Assembly: GCA_036346255.1 (NCBI GenBank)
Contig: CM070628.1
Location: forward strand, 14,337,840 to 14,401,839
Direction of reading: 5' to 3'
DNA: 64,000 nt
Origin: Ampelocalamus luodianensis
Lineage: Eukaryota; Streptophyta; Magnoliopsida; Poales; Poaceae
Shown here: positions 21,524 through 33,705 of the stretch, piece by piece
How the letters are laid out: the number at the start of each line of letters is the position of its first letter
How positions within the stretch are numbered: the stretch's first letter is position 1
Notes under the pieces: model-generated
Databases searched by the model: none
What the model saw: only the letters and a program-made list of their open reading frames with translations
What the model was told of the DNA's origin: nothing
Translations under genes and position numbers: made by a program

Positions 21524-21873
21524 ATCTTGCTGGCCAATGCTGTCCTTGAAACGGTGGAACCGCTTGTTGTCCCTGACGACGATCTCGCGGCCGATCACCT
21601 TGGCGATGAGCTTGACGGCGTTGTGGCGGTCCCCGCAGATGTGGAGGTTCTTCATGACCCGACATGGTGAGGAAGTTTCCACGGACCACCTCGTAGTGCG
21701 CGTCCGGAGTGCGCCGCGATGGGGTGCATGGGCCCGCCGACGCTACAACCGACATTGAGAAGGCGGTGCCCTAGGCGCGCCTCTAGGAGGCCCGCGACGG
21801 GCTCCTCATGGATGCGGATATCCTCATGGTGGGAGCGGCCGGACGATGGCGTGTCAAGGCCGAGAAAGAGCAA
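21524..21873 (-). pseudogene. Captured DYW-type PPR gene fragment
   Basis: The minus strand between about 21524 and 21661 reads MKNLHICGDRHNAVKLIAK and continues VIGREIVVRDNKRFHRFKD, the C-terminal DYW deaminase signature of organelle RNA-editing PPR proteins. The final C-x-C-G-D-Y-W end is missing. Upstream minus-strand sequence (21662-21873) contains HHEDIRIHEEPVAGLLEA, which fits the region just before DYW but is frameshifted. It runs antisense to the NPH3 fragment in the same element, so it came from a different donor gene. Confidence 0.78.
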
Positions 21874-22434
21874 CCGGGAGGCGGGCTTCCTATCCCTTGC
21901 GGCGGCGGCGAAGCACCTCTATGCGGAGGCGGCCTCGAAGGGGAGGAGGTCCCGTGTGGCATGGATGCTGGCAAGGTAGATCTCATAGGTCCCACAACAC
22001 GACGATGGTGGGCGACGGCGTCACGGTGCCCACGCTAGAGAAGGCCCACGTCATGTAGGGCCCGGGCCGCCGAGTCACATGAGCGCGTGAGACTGCACTG
22101 AGGAGCCGGGCGCGGCAGAGAGGAGGCGGCCCGAGCCAGGGGTCGCGTGGGAACAACCAGCGGTGGCGAAGCCAAGAACCGAGGCCGAGAGTGGCCGAGA
22201 AGGCGTAAGCAGCGCCGCGCGTAGCGCAGCCGTGGGGCCGAGTCGACGGCGGAGCAGCAGCGGCGCCGGTGGGGCTCGCCAGGAGCAGCACTGGAAGGAG
22301 GAGGCACCGTGAGGGGAAGAGAACCATGGAGAAAGAAATGGAGAGGGAAAGAAATGAGGAAGAAGATACTGGAGCAGGAGATGTGTTCGGCGGTGAGATT
22401 AGAGAGGAGAGAGAAGGTGGACAAGAAGGCGTTC

Positions 22435-22623
22435 GCCACGTAGACGCACTGGTGGCAGAGGAAAATATTTTTTTCCACGTGGCACGAAACCACTATTAAA
22501 AGGAATAAATAACGGTTTTTGCACGGTATTGATACTTGGAGGACGTGTTTTATCCGGTATTACAATTCAGGGACGAACTTTAAACTAGGGCAAGAGTTGA
22601 GGAACGAACAATGTACTTAATCC
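22435..22623 (-). repeat. Right terminal inverted repeat of the Pack-MULE
   Basis: Inverted partner of 20660-20862. The outer end is intact and next to the second copy of the 9-bp duplication. Confidence 0.85.
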
Positions 22624-23249
22624 TAGATTAATCTTGTCTTCGTCGTATGTGTTGAAGAACCTAGTCACAGGATTTCAATCAACCCACCACCACAAAACAG
22701 ACAATCCACAAAGAGACGAATAATAGGGACATAATATGGAGAATCTTTTTATTAATAGATTCATCTCTTTCTGAGTATAATGAGATCCTATTTAAAGACT
22801 AAAATCCATCGGTGGTAGTTTCGGTATTACGCCCATCAACTCTTTAATTAGGGATTCTCAATACTCCCCCTTGGACGAATACAGCGTCATACACATATCT
22901 CATTAAAAACTCCTCCCAAAAACCCAGTGGAAAAAAGGGATCAGAGAAAAGAGTACATTGCATCCACAAGCTGTATTGCATCGTTGCCTCGTTAAAAACC
23001 TTTATGTGAGAAATCTTTAGGAAAAACTCACTAAGAGAAAAAGAATGCAACATCTTTACCTTCTAAGTTAATCTTCGGGGTTAAGGTAAAACTTCAGGAC
23101 CTTAAGTGGATTATGATTCAGAAGATTCTCCCCCTGATCCCTGCAACTCTCCAAGCCGCTTCATTCCAACACCACGAACGCATCGTTGAAAATTGGACGT
23201 AGGCAAAGACTTAGTGAATAAATTAGCCAAATTTTTACAAGATCTAGTT

Positions 23250-23700
23250 TGCAGGATCTTCACCTCATCATTCTTCTGGAGTTCATGAGGATAGAAGAAT
23301 TTGAGAGCAATATGCTTCGTGATATTACTTTTAACTTAACACATTTGTATTTGTGCAACACAAGCAGCATTATCTTCATAGATAATTGTGGGGTATCGAC
23401 GGTGTTAATGTCACATGACTTTTGGATATGACTAATCACACGTTTGAGCCAAAAACATTCATGAGATTCTTCATATAATACAATAATTTCTAAGTCGTTA
23501 GTAGAAGTAGCTACCAAGGTCTGCTTAAATGACCCCCAATAGATGGCTGCACCACCACATAGAAATACAAACCCAGTTTGAGATTTATCACTGTGGGGAT
23601 CAGACAGATAGCCAACATCCATATATCCCACCATGGTCAAGTCTTAGTTCTTTCGAAAAAACAAGCCAAGATCTTGTGTACCTTCAAGGTATCTAAGAAG
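23250..23700 (-). pseudogene. Copia RNase H remnant
   Basis: It encodes GYLSDPHSDKSQTGFVFLCG and WGSFKQTLVATSTNDLEI, the usual Copia RNase H block, then drifts into unrelated sequence. RNase H would remove the RNA strand during cDNA synthesis. The usual alternation of catalytic acids is only partly visible, and the copy is non-functional. Confidence 0.8.
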
Positions 23701-23922
23701 AGTCTTAACTCCAGCCCAATGCCTTCTGGTTAGAACTGCACTGTGTCTAGCCAATTAGTTGACTACGAATGCAATATCAGGCCTGGTGTAATTCGCAAGG
23801 TACATCAGTGCTCCTATGATGCTTAAGTATGGAATTTCTGGTTCTAAAACTTCTTCGTTTTCCATCCTCGGTCTGAAAGGATCTTTATACACATCTAGGG
23901 ATCTTACTACCATAGGGGTCTT

Positions 23923-24700
23923 TCAAGGATGAGATTTATCCATGTTAAATTTCTCAAATACCTTCTTGGTATAAGTACACTGGTGTACTAGGATTCCTTC
24001 AGGGAAGTGCTCTAGCTGCAAGCCTAAGCAATATTTGGTATTACCCAAGTCTTTCATCTCAATCTCTGTCACAAAGTAAGAACTTGCTTCATTTATGTTC
24101 TCTGCGGTTCCGATGATATTTAAATCATCGACATAAACCGAGATGATACAAAATCCATTTTGGGACTTCTTTATAAATACCAAGGGATAATCATCATTAT
24201 TTGAGTAACCCTTCTTCAAGAGAAAGTCACTTAGTCAGTTGTACTACATTCTTCTCGACTGTTTCAATCCGTACAGCGACATCTGTAGTTTGACACTATA
24301 CATGTTGCGATTAGTATTATTAGGATCTAGAGTTTTAATTCCTTCGGGGACTCTCATATAGATATATGTATCTAATGACCCATATAAATATGCGGTTACT
24401 TCATCCATCAACTGCATTGTTAAATTCATGCAAGCTGCCATTGATATTAAGAATCGAAACGTGGTTCCACTCATCACTAGTGAGTAGGTTTCATCGTGTC
24501 GATCAGAAGTCTCTGCGTGAACCCTTGTGCTATCTGGTTGTTCTTATTTCTCTTCCAGATGAAAACCCATTTGGACCCTACAAGGAATACTTTAGGAGCT
24601 GTTCGAGCAACAGGACCGAATACTTTCATTTTATTTAGCGAGTGCAATTCTACTTCAATTGCTTAAGTCTTTTTGACCCAACCTGAGAACTTCTGGCACT
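23923..24700 (-). pseudogene. Copia reverse transcriptase remnant
   Basis: Fragments include WVFIWKRNK, AYLYGSLDTYIYMRVPEG, LYGLKQS and the active-site motif YVDD followed by LNIIGT. A gap and frame changes separate 24219 from 24244 and 24477 from the upstream piece. The order and spacing fit a Copia RT that has lost segments. Confidence 0.82.
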
Positions 24701-24928
24701 CTACCATGGACTTTGGTTCTAGATCCAGTTCAAGAGTTTTAGCAATTTTAGAGGCAAAGTATATGTTGACAACTGTAGTCTTTTTTATATGACTCACCTG
24801 AGTCCACATAATTTGTGGAAATTTCTTTATTTATTTCTCCCAGCCCCTCGTGATTTCCCACAACGGTGGAGTCTGGGTGTTCCGATCTCCCAGCGTCAGA
24901 TTGCGCATGCAAATTTTCACTAGGGTCA

Positions 24929-26363
24929 TGTAACATCCCAATTTTCTGAGTTTAAAAATCTTTTAAATAGTTAGTAGGGAAAAAGTCACCATTTGGTTTT
25001 ATTTGAATTTAATTCAAAAGCTTAATATTGGACTTTACAATTCAAAAACATTTAATGTGAATAATCCCAACATGAACATTAGCCAAAACTATTTTATTTG
25101 GGTTCTATGAGCTCAGATATATTTTCTAGATTTTTCTAGAATTTTTCTGAGTTCATTTGCTATTTTCTATTGCTTATTTGAATTTCTGGTATTTTCTAAA
25201 ATAGAAAATCTATTTAAAATCTCAGATTTGCTTGGTGTCAAATCCAAAACCCGCCCAACTCATGTGCGCTGCCGCTCGCCAATGCATTGCCGCCTCCAAA
25301 GCAGTGGACCCACTGTCGATCTCTCCGCCTCGTCTCTCTTTCCTTCCGAGCGCCCCACTCACCTCCACCGTTCGATCAAGGATGGACGGCTGGATGCGCG
25401 TGATCTATTCGGAGGTTCGAATGCCCCTTTGATTTTGGGCAGTTCGATCAAATCTAGACGGTCAACTCTTTTGGCCCGATTGTGCACGTGTGTGGGCTTT
25501 CACTGCCAGGTGGGCCCACCCCCCTCATCGTCCTCCTCGCGCCCGGCTTCGTCTTCACGCGCGGCCGCACCAGTCTGCCATGCTTTTGAACTCAAGACCC
25601 GTATGAAAACGCATCTTTTCCAACTAAACCCCTTCTAGAAAACGTGCCAAATTCTATCTCTAACCTCTCCGCACCCGTTTCTGATAAAATCCTATCCCGA
25701 ATCATATCCTATCCCCGGATTTCCGAAATTAGTTTCATGTTCTTCACAGACTCGATTTGGGGATTTCTTATCCCGTGCCACCCCGGCCCTATAAATAGGC
25801 CCCCGAGGTTCGCACTGTCCTCCACAATCCAGAGCCGCCACCCACGTCGCCCCGAGAGCCCTAGCGCCGCCACAATCGGAGTTTTAAGGTTTTTCGCCGT
25901 CGATCATTTTCTCCGTTTTGCGCCGCCGTCGACGTCGCCCTACCCTCGTGGTCTGCACTGCTGTCATCACCGTCGTCTGGGCTACCTCCAGGAGCCTTCG
26001 CCGTCGCCAGAACCTCACCGGAACCTCCGTCCGACAAAAGCCGAACCTCTCGCGCAGCTTTGAGCTCGCCGCTAGCCACCTCCGTCGTCCTCGACCACCC
26101 GAACCTACCTCAACAGGTTCACAATAGCAAGAGCTACACGCTGGTACCACTCACCACCAGCAAGGAGCCGCCGTTCGCCGTTGCCTTTGGTTCCCGAGCC
26201 GTTGTCGCCGTCGGTCTGACGTGGCAGTCCGCGTCAGCATCCACCTCAGCCCGTGTGCGCACATGTCGTCCTGTGTGGCGCCGCGTCAACATCCTCGTGA
26301 GCCGGTCCCAGGTCCCGAGGCTCGGTAGACTTGGTCCACCGTGAGCCGTGTCTCTGACATGTG
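24929..26363 (+). mobile_element. Partial Gypsy-type LTR, plus sense
   Basis: It begins TGTAACATCCCAATTTTCTG, and its first few hundred bases are the reverse complement of the right end of the solo LTR at 55981-59483. A TATA box (ctataaatagg) lies near 25790, followed by a GC-rich leader-like stretch. It is cut at 26364, where an oppositely oriented LTR starts, so its 3' part is missing. The open frames at 25644-26344 are GC-rich leader sequence without recognisable domains. Confidence 0.7.
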
Positions 26364-29300
26364 TGTTAGGACCCGGGAGTAACTCTCCCAAATCCTCTGT
26401 GTATTTCTGGACTAGTCCCATGATCAGTCGCTAGTTCACATAGTAAACAAATATGGTAACAAATTCATATCACAACTTTATTAATAATCAACAAAGTTTA
26501 TTACAAAATAGGCTTACAAGCCAAAAATAAAGAACACAGCGGAAGACGAAGAAGTAGTAGGGTCCAGACATCTGCCACAGGCAATCGACTGGGGTAGCGG
26601 CCTAGTCGTCGAGATCTACATTGGTAGCAAAGTCCTTCTCCTCTGAAATTTCGTTTGCATAAAGCAAGTATGAGCACAACTTCCGTGCTCGCAAGTTACA
26701 CCCGTCAAGTAACAGAATGACATGCATATATGGATGTAACAAGGATGGCTTATGGGTTGATTTGCATAAAGCAGCATTTTCTTTAAATACTTGTACTAAG
26801 TTCCAAAGCAGTTATTTTATAACTACAAATCATTTTGTAAATTCTCAGATTTATAGTCAGATAACATTCACACATGAATGGTGAAGGATACCCTCCTATC
26901 ACATGGCTTCCTGCCCAAATCCCATTTGGATAAACCAGTTTGAAAAAGTCTTTTTCAAACAAAACCAAAGTCTAACTTTGAGTGACTTTGCTAGCATGTC
27001 CATGACCGTAGACACGGCTATTCGAATAGTTTTACACTCTGCAGAGGTTGTACAGCTTTACCCACAAGACACGACTTCTCTAGTTTATTCGGTATCCGTC
27101 GATACCACCGCTCACTACCTTAGGTAAGCAGTCTAGAGCACGTGACAAGGCTTTTACAGCGCTATTCCACCGCAGATTACCCTCGCTAAGGTTTCGCCAC
27201 CCTTTGAATAAATACCTCGGGTTGGGCCCTCTTGCGCTAGGTGTGACTAACATAAGTCGTAACATGACTACCCATTGCATCTGTAGGGAACGACCACGGT
27301 GGAACATTGCAGATTAATTAGCCAGGTCCTACTCCCCACACTAAGGACATGTGGTGGTACGGTGGTGGCATAGCAAGATGCGGCTCGAAGACCGGTCCTT
27401 AATTGACTTGGGCAACTTTTCAACAAACCCATGGGCCTCAACCTACCCAGTTGAGCCCGTGCATGAACATGCACCCACCAAACATCCATTATGCCCAAGT
27501 CCAAACCCATTTTTGTTTTATTCTCTAAGTAAAATCATTTTATAAACCTTCTATGGCAAAACAATACCATAGACTCAATTTAAATCACATTTGAAAGATT
27601 TGGCTAAAAACTTCCCAAATACCAGATTTGATCTAAGCATTGGCTAAGCATTTAATTATTTTCAATATTATTTTATCTAATGGTGACAAGGAAATGATAA
27701 TCAATATTCAAATTGGCTATACACAAGGAATTGGAATAACTAAGTATTTAAACAGGGGATTAAAATAACTTGATAAAAATTATGTATGCAATAGTAATTT
27801 TAAAATAGAATTAAATAAATTTAAAATAATGTGATCGATATGAATAAGGGTATAACTTTCCTTGCTTGATTGAACGCTGCTCTCAAACGGCGTCGAAATC
27901 CGACTTCCCGAAGTCGTCGAAATCTATACGTGAAATAAGCCAAATTCAAAAAAAAAATCAAATAACAATTCAAATGAACTCCAAATTAAATAATTTTGGT
28001 TTAGCTATCTAGATCTTGAATTTAGACAAATTTAGAAATTTGAATCAACCAAATCGGAGTTCGGATGCAAAAGATATGAGCTTCGGATGATTGGGAATAC
28101 ATAAAATGATAGATTTAGGGTTAAAAGAATTACTAGCCGAGCTCAAAATTAAATAATTTTGGTGTAGTTGGCTAGATCTTGATTTTATACGAATTTAGGA
28201 ATTTGAATCGACGAAATCGGAGTTCGTATGAAGGAGAACGAACCCCGGGAAGCTCTAAATCTAAATACAACCCTAAAACAGATTTTCTTGATTTATTTTC
28301 CTAAAGGAAAATCACATTATTGTGCAAGGCTGACGTCAGCGACTGATTTTCGGAATTTAAAAGAATTAAAAGGATTTCCGACACGTGGGTCCCATGTGTC
28401 ATAGACACGGTCCTCATGGACCAAGTCCATGGGACTTTTGGCTCGGGGCTGGGGCTAGGTGGCACACGCGTGCGCACGTGTCAGCCACGTGGGCGAGCCG
28501 CGTCAGCGTGAAGGCGAGGTGGCGTCTACGAGGTGCGTGCATGGCAGTGCCACGTCACGCCGGCGGGTGGAGTTCGGGGCTTACCACGGTGGGGGCTAGG
28601 TGCGAAGAGCTCGCCGGCGGCGGGGAAAGAAGCGGCAGCGAGTTGCGGCTCGTGGCGGCGATGGCTCGGTGGCGCTCGGCGGGCGAGTGCGGGACCGACG
28701 GCGAGGCACGGGCGATGCCAATGGTGGTGGTGGCGAGGACGCAGCGGCGGTGGTGGCGACGCTAGAGGCGTCGGAGTATTGCTCGGCCGACGGCGGCGTT
28801 TCGCGAAATCCGGCGAGTATGGAGTGAGAGGGAGAGAGTGGGTGGCGGCGTCGGGTTGAGGGAGGAAGAGGGCTCCCGGGGCGCTACTTATAGGGGTACG
28901 GGCGGGGTTCAATCTCCGTGGAGGGCACGAAGGCCGTGCGGCATCTCCGGTGCAATTACGGCAATCTAGGCCGGAGATGGAGGGGATAACGGGTGAAATG
29001 GGGGCGACATGATGCGGGGAAGTTAATGCACGTGTCCGCGAGAGAAAAGGGGGCGAGAATCTCGGGATTGAGGAGCTCCGAGTGCGCGACAATGGCGACG
29101 GCTTGGGCGTGGTTGCGATGAAGAAGGGGCGAGGTAGAAGACGCGGGCGGGCCGTCGGATGCCGATCTGACGATGCGGAGGAGCAGGGGATGGCGTGGGG
29201 ATTCGTTGGCCGTCCGATTCAAATCGGACGGGTGGAGGTGAGAGAGAGCGAGCGGCGGGAGGAGCGGGCTGAGATGGGCCGGAGGCGCTCTAGAATGGAA

Positions 29301-29747
29301 TGGGCCGAAGGAGGTTTTGGCCCATTAGGTTTTAGGGCATTTTAAATTAATTTTTCAATTGATTTAATCCAGATAATTAGAAAGGACTTTAGAAAATAGC
29401 AAAATAAATTCAAAAATTTAGAGAAAAATCACAGAAATTCCCTGAGGCATTTTGGACTTAATAAAAATAGTTCCAACTTATGATTGGCTTTTAATTTTGT
29501 AAATAAATTATTTTGGCTTTGAAATATTTAGGAAAAAGCTTTTAAAAATTTCCAAAACATTCCAGAAATTAATTAAAATTTTATTTTTTAGTTCTAACCA
29601 AATAAAACTTCAAATAAATTTTAAAGTTTGACTTTTAAAACTTCAGAAATGCAAATAAGGCAATCAAACTCTTTCAAATTGCAGAAATCCGATAAAATAA
29701 TAACTTTATTTTATTTTATTTTGGTAATAGCACTTTGGGATGTTACA
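26364..29747 (-). repeat. Gypsy 3' LTR, 3.4 kb
   Basis: TGTTAGGACCCGGGAG...GGGATGTTACA. A minus-strand TATA box (cctataagtag) is near 28886. A GC-rich stretch at 28400-29300 gives spurious open frames on both strands. Confidence 0.78.
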
Positions 29748-29842
29748 AGACTACCCCCCTTAAAAGGAATCTCGTCCTCGAGATTCGGAGTGGCTAGAAA
29801 GAAAAGTGGGATTACAAGGTTTTCAACTCGAGTTGTTGTCGT

Positions 29843-30916
29843 CTACATCCTGCTCATCATCTGACAGAATTTGAGTTGTGACATTGTACAAACATCCTCG
29901 CCCGTGATTTTGCGCTCGCTTGCTTGCATGATGTTGACTTCAGTTTGATTGGGTTTCTTTGTCTGTCGCTTCTTTGGACATTTACTGGCGAAATGCCCAA
30001 CCTCATGGCAATTGAAACACGTGATGCCTACAATATAGGATGGATCCTTCTGTGCCTGATCACCATAAGGTATATTGGAGGGCTCCAAGTTGACTGGGTT
30101 GTCTGCTGTTGACTGGAGTTTGTCCTGATGCGATGAAGTCCTTCTGGCTTTAGGAAAACTTCCAGGGTTGATCTTCTATGCAGCCATTTTTCTCTTGCGA
30201 TTCTCCATCTCCCGGTGCTTGCCTTCTTGACGAATCGCCTTGTCGACTAGCTGCTGGAAGTCGGTATAATCCTAGGAAATCAGCTGTACCGATAGATCAT
30301 CATTGAGTCTTTCCAGGAATCTTTCCTGCTTATCTTCATCATTTGCAACATCTTTAGGGGCGTATCGTGCCAGTTGGTTGAACTTGTGCAGGTATTCATT
30401 CACAGAGCGGTTGCCTTGGCGTAGTGAATGAAATTCCTTCTTTTTGAGGGTCATCATGCCAGAAGGGATATGTGCATGGCGGAAAGCTCGTACAAATTCA
30501 TTCCAAGTGATGGCTTGAGCATCAGCATGTGAGATGCTGAAGTTGTCCCACCATTCGGAAGTTGGACCCATGAGCTGGTGTGAAGCAAACAACACCCTCT
30601 CATGATCGGTGCACTGAGCAATATCCAACTTCTTACTAATTGCCCGGAGCCAATCATCTGCGTCCATGGGCTCTGTGCTACTTGAAAAGGTTGGTGGACG
30701 CATCCTCATAAATTCGGACATACTGGTCCTTTGGGGTGGTGGAGTTGGAGCTGGAGCTGTAGCTTGTCGGGTTTGATTATTGTTGATGGACTGGGAGCAT
30801 AGTTCGATCAGGCGGTTCTGATTGGCCATCATCTGCTGCCATTCTGATCCATTGATTGGAGCACTTCCATCACTATTGGCATTGGTTTCACTTTCGGAGC
30901 GACGATTGTTCACCAT
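29843..30916 (-). pseudogene. Gypsy gag with two in-frame stops
   Basis: One frame from MVNNRRSESE at 30916 to a stop near 29843. The central part has the retrotransposon gag core (GPTSEWWDNF, WNEFVRAFRHAHIP, FNQLARYAP), and the C-terminal part has a CCHC zinc knuckle (CFNCHEVGHFASKC). Internal stops fall after ...VQLIS (about 30270) and after ...RKMAA (about 30180). Gag would package the element RNA. No protease, RT or integrase follows; the frame runs almost directly into the polypurine tract. Confidence 0.85.
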
Positions 30917-31454
30917 CTGCTGGTTATTCCAGGGATTTTAGTGGAGACCAAGGATAGGAGAGAAACAAATATGAGGGACTAAGGGGATAGTGTAAAACAA
31001 TATTCCCAAACAAAAAGGACCAACTGGAAAACTTTTCAAAAACACAGCGTTCTATCGATCGAGACTCTTAATTTGGTGGAACGACTCAATACACAGAATG
31101 AGCCTTGGCAACTTAAGCTATATAGTTGGCTGACATCGCATTTTCTGCTCGTGGTCTCTGACGACGATGCTTCTTTGATAGCTCCACATCTTCTGGTCTT
31201 GATCATAATGGTAGGAAACGTGTTGACCATCTATAGAAGTTTCCAAGGGAGAGAGGATCCATTTAGTATTACAAAATGGTGAAGCAAGAATTAAGTGAGA
31301 AAGAATTGCTATGAAGAAGCTATAGATAGATGACCAAGATGAGGAGAGAACAAATTATTCTTTCTTATTATGTAAAATAGGTTTTGAAGTTTTTCAACTA
31401 ACGACCATTCTAACTAGGTCACGACCTACAGTCGATATGACTCTGATACCACTT

Positions 31455-33106
31455 TGTCAGGACCCGGGAGTAACTCTCCCAAATCCTCCGTGTATTTCTG
31501 AACAAGTTCCATGATCAGTCGCTAGTTCACACAGTAAACAAATATGGTAAAAAATTCATATCACAACTTTATTAATAATCAACAGAGTTTATTACAAAAG
31601 AGGCTTACAAGCTAACAATAAAGAACACAGCGGAAGGCGAAGAAGTAGTAGGGTCCAGACATCTGCCACAGGCAATCGACTGGGGTAGCGGCCTAGTCGT
31701 CGAGATCCACATCGGTAGCAAAGTCCTTCTCCTCTGAAATTTCATTTGCATAAAGCAAGTATGAGCACAAATTCCGTGCTCACAAGTTACACCCGTCAAG
31801 TAACAGAATGACATGCATATATGGATGTAACAAGGATGGCTTATGGGTTGATTTGCATAAAGAAGTATTTTCTTTAAATACTTGTACTAAGTTCCAAAGC
31901 AGTTATTTTATAACTACAAATCATTTTGTAAATTCTCAGATTTATAGTCAGATAACATTCACACATGAATGGTGAAGGATACCCTCCTATCACATGGCTT
32001 CCTGCCCAAATCCCATTTGGATAAACCAGTTTGAAGAAGTGTTTTTCAAACAAAACCAAAGTCTAACTTTGAGTGGCTTTGCTAGCATGTCCATGACCGT
32101 GGACACGGCTATTCGAATAGTTTTACACTCTGTAGAGGTTGTACAGCTTTACCCACAAGACACGACTTCTCTAGTTTATTCGGTATCCGTCGATACCACC
32201 GCTCACTACCTTAGGTAAGCAGTCTAGAGCACGTGACAAGGCTTTTACAAAGCGCTATTCCACCGCAGTTACCCCTCGCTAAGGTTTCGCCACCCCCTTT
32301 GGAATAAATACCTCCGAGTTGGGCCCTCTTGCGCTAGGTGGGACTAACATAAGTCGTAACATGACTACCCATTGCATCCGTAGAGGAGCGACCACGGTGG
32401 AACATTGCAGACACTAGACAGTCCTACTCCCACACTAAGGACATGTGGTGGTACGGTGGTGGCATAGCAAGATGCGGCTCAAGACCGGTCCTTAATTGAC
32501 TTGGGCAACTTTCCAAAGAAACCCATGGGCCTCAACCTACCAGTTGAGCCGTGCATGAACATGCACCCACCAAACATCCATTATGCCCAAGTCCAAACCC
32601 ATTTTCGTTTTATTCTCCAAGTAAAAGTATTTTATAAACCTTCTATGGCAAAACAATACCATAGACTCAATTTAAATCACATTTGAAAGACTTGGCTAAA
32701 AACTTCCCAAATACAAGATTTGATCTAAGCATTGGCTAAGCATTTAATTATTTCCAATATTATTTTATCTAATGGTGACAAGGAAATGATAATCAATATT
32801 CAAATTGGCTATACACAAGGAATTGGAATAATTCAAACAATTTCCACAAATTGTGAAATTTTTCAGAGGGGTCACATACCATCCCAAGAACTTAGGAAAA
32901 ATATTTCCAGGATATGATTAAAAGGTTTGACAAGATTATTTTTGAAAGATCAAGACTTGGATCCAGAGACTTGTGACTTTGTATTTCTATAATTCTTGTA
33001 CATGAACTGTTTAGTACATACAGGAATTACATGATGTAAGAAAAAGTTTTAATTCCTACCCCCTTTTCTTACATTTGAAACACAAGTCCAAAATTGGGAT
33101 GTTACA
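31455..33106 (-). repeat. Gypsy 5' LTR, 1.65 kb variant
   Basis: TGTCAGGACCCGGGAG...AAATTGGGATGTTACA. It sits next to the primer-site complement ctctgataccactt. Its last 280 bases belong to a different LTR type from the 3' LTR. It ends exactly at gctcc (33107-33111) of the SIRE-like element tail. Confidence 0.75.
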
Positions 33107-33669
33107 GCTCCCTACATTATGGCTTTGATCATCAGGAAAATAGGATATCGTGGAGGGCTAGGATCTGCCCACAAGCCATACAAGCCTCATGAGGGCCCTC
33201 CCATCCTGCAGACATTCATCGCCAAGCTCAGCAGGGGGAGCAATTGGTAGATGCACAAAGGGAAGAAGCCCTAGGGGCAGCTGCTCAAGAAGAAGGACAA
33301 GTTTCTCTTGCTCAGATTTATTCAGCTATTCTAGAGATAAAGAATACTCTACAAGAGATTCAAAATTCTCAGCAAGTCTTTCAGTCTGAAGTCAACAATA
33401 GATTAGCTGTCTTGACAGAGAGTGTAAATGCCCTTGAGCATGTGTTAACTGCTCCAGCTCGCTTTAGACGTCGTCACCCACACGCACCTCTTCCACCTTC
33501 GACCTCTCAGGCTCCAACCCCTTCTCCAGACCAAGCTCCACAACCTCCTCAAGATCCAACTGAGTGACTTTTTGGTCTTTGATGACAAAGGGGAGAAGAA
33601 CAGAAGGTGGTTATAAGAACATAATGTGGTTATGAAGAAGAAGTCCAAACTATTTACCTACTATATATA

Positions 33670-33705
<36 letters not shown>

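Larger units (their letters stand above)
20660..22623. mobile_element. Pack-MULE (Mutator-like) with captured gene fragments
   Basis: The ends GGATTAAGGACATTG and, inverted, GGATTAAGTACATTG begin long terminal inverted repeats. These can be followed for about 200 bp (20660-about 20862 and about 22435-22623), including matched phrases such as taccgtgcaaaaacc and gccaccag. The flanking 9-mers tagactaat (20651-20659) and tagattaat (22624-22632) fit a Mutator target duplication with one mismatch. The left end carries a 13-bp tandem duplication (aaggacattgttt). No transposase is present. The interior holds an NPH3-type fragment (plus) and a PPR-DYW fragment (minus). Confidence 0.88.
22633..24928 (-). 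mobile_element. Decayed Copia retrotransposon, RT-RNase H part
   Basis: The minus strand carries Copia reverse transcriptase pieces (WVFIWKR near 24560, MDEVTAYLYGSLD near 24400, ISVYVDDLNIIGT near 24130) and RNase H (YLSDPHSDKSQTGFVFLCGG near 23590). Gag, protease and integrase are missing. A polypurine tract complement (atactcccccttgg) is at about 22861-22874, with probable LTR remains to its left. It is cut at 24928/24929 by the start of a Gypsy-type LTR. Frames are broken by stops and shifts. Confidence 0.8.
26364..33106 (-). mobile_element. Gag-only Gypsy (Ty3-type) element with unequal LTRs
   Basis: On the minus strand it reads 5' LTR (33106-31455), primer site (tggtatcagag, about 31440-31454), gag, polypurine tract (29748-29761), 3' LTR (29747-26364). 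The two LTRs match closely over about 1.37 kb (26364-27740 with 31455-32830) but differ completely beyond that: 2.0 kb in the 3' LTR, 0.28 kb in the 5' LTR. Pol is absent. The flanking pentamers do not match (atgtg and gctcc), so the unit is probably a recombinant of two related elements. Confidence 0.78.

Noticed and set aside
28385..29345. Open frames in a GC-rich block (Trp/Arg/Gly-rich or Ser/Pro-rich).
   Set aside because: They fall inside a Gypsy LTR, near its minus-strand TATA box. Leader composition explains them.
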